Below are positions 62,924-64,000 of a stretch of DNA of 64,000 nt, in pieces (the first letter of the stretch is position 1; every line of letters starts with the position of its first letter). The translations under genes were made by a program, and so were the position numbers. The notes beneath the pieces were generated by a model, which was not told the DNA's origin, did no database searches, and saw nothing but the letters and a program-made list of their open reading frames with translations. Source of the DNA: Hyphomonas adhaerens MHS-3 (GTDB lineage: Bacteria > Pseudomonadota > Alphaproteobacteria > Caulobacterales > Hyphomonadaceae). Location of the stretch: contig NZ_ARYH01000004.1 of NCBI RefSeq assembly GCF_000685235.1, positions 1 through 64,000 of the forward strand, written 5' to 3'.

Positions 62924-64000
62924 TCAAGCAAAGTGCAGACGGCGGTATTTGCCCCGGAAATACAGCAACGGGTCGCGTCGCGGTTCAAATCGGGCGCGGA
63001 CCACCTCACCGATCAGGATGACATGATCCCCCCCATCATGCAGGGCGAAGCGGCGGCACTCAAAATTGGCCAACGCCCCTGAAAGCAGTGGCGCACCATT
63101 GTGCCCCCTGCTCCATGGCGTGCCAGAAAACCGGTCTTCGCCTGACTTTGCAAACAGATTTGAAGTTGGTTGCTGGCCGATGTGCAACACGTTCACAGCG
63201 AAGTTCTCTGCCGCTTCCATGGCAGCCAGGCTACCTGCCGATTTGGCGATGCAAACCAAAAGAAGCGGCGGTTCGAGCGAAACCGATGTGAATGAATTCG
63301 CGGTCAACCCAATTGGTTGCCCCTCCTGGTCGAGCGTCGTCACGACGGTCACACCGGTTGCAAAACAGCCGAGCGCATCACGCAGTGTTCTGGCGTCAGA
63401 CCCCTGACGATACTCAGGTGCGAAACGAGGCACCCTGCGCTCCAGGAAGTCCAGCAATGTGGCGCTGAACATGTCCGCCCGCTCCGCGGCGACCATCTGA
63501 CCGGCCTCCCGGATCTCGGCATATTCGACATTTTCGAAATGACCCAGAAAACGATTTGCTTCGTCAGCCCCGGAAAGCTCGCTCTTCGCTCCCCTTACGA
63601 AGAGGACCGGCATCTTGATTTGACCGGCTGCACTGGAAACGCGATCTACCGCCGCTTCGGGATCGAACGTATCTGTGAACGCAGGATCAAAGCACGGCTT
63701 GCCGCCGGGCAAATTCTCCTGACGGCACGCTGCGTCAAAATCCATATCCGGTACGGAGTCGATCAGCACCAGCCCAGCCGCAAGATGCGCTCCCTCCTCA
63801 CCCAATGCCGCAGTGGCAGCCCAGCCCCCAAGTGACGCCGCCACGACCACCGGGCGGGACGCCATTTGGGCGAGTACCGCGCGCAGGTCTTCCACAAACG
63901 ACTCGAAATCATAGCGCCCATCTGCAGGCCATTCGCTTTCACCATGGCCGCGCATGTCTATGCGGATCACGTAACGCCCGGCTCTTACCAAAGCGTCAGC
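62924..64000 (-). CDS. Alpha/beta hydrolase fused to a flavin reductase, 5'-truncated by the window edge
   Basis: At least 358 residues are visible and the frame continues past the right edge; the TTG at 63991 is internal. The N-terminal part is an alpha/beta hydrolase lacking its first strand here: RIDMRGHGESEWP and VVVAASLGGWAATAA (nucleophile Ser) are visible. From about residue 205 a flavin-reductase (HpaC/NTAB-like) domain follows with LRDALGCFATGVTVVTT, LTANSFTSVSLEPPLLLVCI and a C-terminal FRGKYRRL. It may couple hydrolysis with reduced-flavin supply for an oxygenase (inference). Confidence 0.88.
   Translation of the reverse strand, partial: ADALVRAGRYVIRIDMRGHGESEWPADGRYDFESFVEDLRAVLAQMASRPVVVAASLGGWAATAALGEEGAHLAAGLVLIDSVPDMDFDAACRQENLPGGKPCFDPAFTDTFDPEAAVDRVSSAAGQIKMPVLFVRGAKSELSGADEANRFLGHFENVEYAEIREAGQMVAAERADMFSATLLDFLERRVPRFAPEYRQGSDARTLRDALGCFATGVTVVTTLDQEGQPIGLTANSFTSVSLEPPLLLVCIAKSAGSLAAMEAAENFAVNVLHIGQQPTSNLFAKSGEDRFSGTPWSRGHNGAPLLSGALANFECRRFALHDGGDHVILIGEVVRARFEPRRDPLLYFRGKYRRLHFA

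Overview
The window looks like chromosomal DNA of a free-living alphaproteobacterium, most likely a marine or aquatic Hyphomonadaceae-like organism (inference). The evidence is the tatABC-serS-surE-pcm-yajC-secDF gene order, an ATP12-type F1 assembly chaperone, GC-rich codon use, TonB-dependent uptake and many short overlapping genes. There are no insertion sequences, phage genes, rRNA genes or CRISPR arrays; the only RNA gene I can support is a tRNA-Gly(CCC) at 40757-40830.

Region 1 (1-8430): the 3' part of a poly-proline-linked secreted alpha/beta hydrolase, then an OmpR-type two-component system followed by a heavy-metal-type RND exporter (adaptor, pump, DUF3240 protein, TolC-like channel). 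Direct repeats with an 11-bp period (GTCAG-N6-GTCAG) lie before both the regulator gene and the adaptor gene and are good candidates for the regulator's operator.

Region 2 (8500-22211): mostly housekeeping. It holds a hypothetical gene, a phosphatidylserine-decarboxylase-like protein that has lost its self-cleavage serine and catalytic histidine, an Atm1-type ABC exporter, a LOG-family protein, secF-secD-yajC, pcm-surE-serS, an NYN/LOTUS RNA-binding protein placed between tatC and serS, tatCBA, and exonuclease III.

Region 3 (22208-30106): an unrecognised pair (a secreted VWA-like protein and a four-TM coiled-coil membrane protein), an alpha/beta-hydrolase-like protein without a nucleophile, a metallophosphoesterase, an enoyl-CoA hydratase whose Shine-Dalgarno sits in a perfect hairpin, a 42-aa basic protein, a GNAT gene with no canonical start, and the carboxyltransferase subunit of propionyl-CoA carboxylase.

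Region 4 (30319-40662): a NodB-type lipoprotein deacetylase followed by an SGNH/MBOAT acylation pair, a small secreted protein, an exported DUF1800/DUF1501 pair (lipoprotein and Tat substrate), then ATP12, a HAD phosphatase, an RluC-type pseudouridine synthase and a CrcB fluoride channel as a coupled run.

Region 5 (40757-48972): tRNA-Gly, a TonB-dependent receptor, a TauE/SafE exporter, a MaoC dehydratase, a fatty-acid desaturase divergent from a PaaX-like regulator, an MFS_3 exporter and a lipoprotein cytochrome c.

Region 6 (49064-64000): a stress/nucleotide island. A Usp-DUF3775-class II ribonucleotide reductase operon diverges from an ABC/FtsX/HlyD export operon. These are followed by a host-attachment-like protein, a DUF4010 membrane protein, and a translationally coupled operon of a beta-CASP metallo-beta-lactamase, an AMP/thymidine-phosphorylase-family enzyme and a PRPP-synthetase-like protein, which reads as a possible RNA or NMP to ribose-phosphate salvage route. 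The window ends in a cupin gene and an alpha/beta hydrolase-flavin reductase fusion cut by the right edge.
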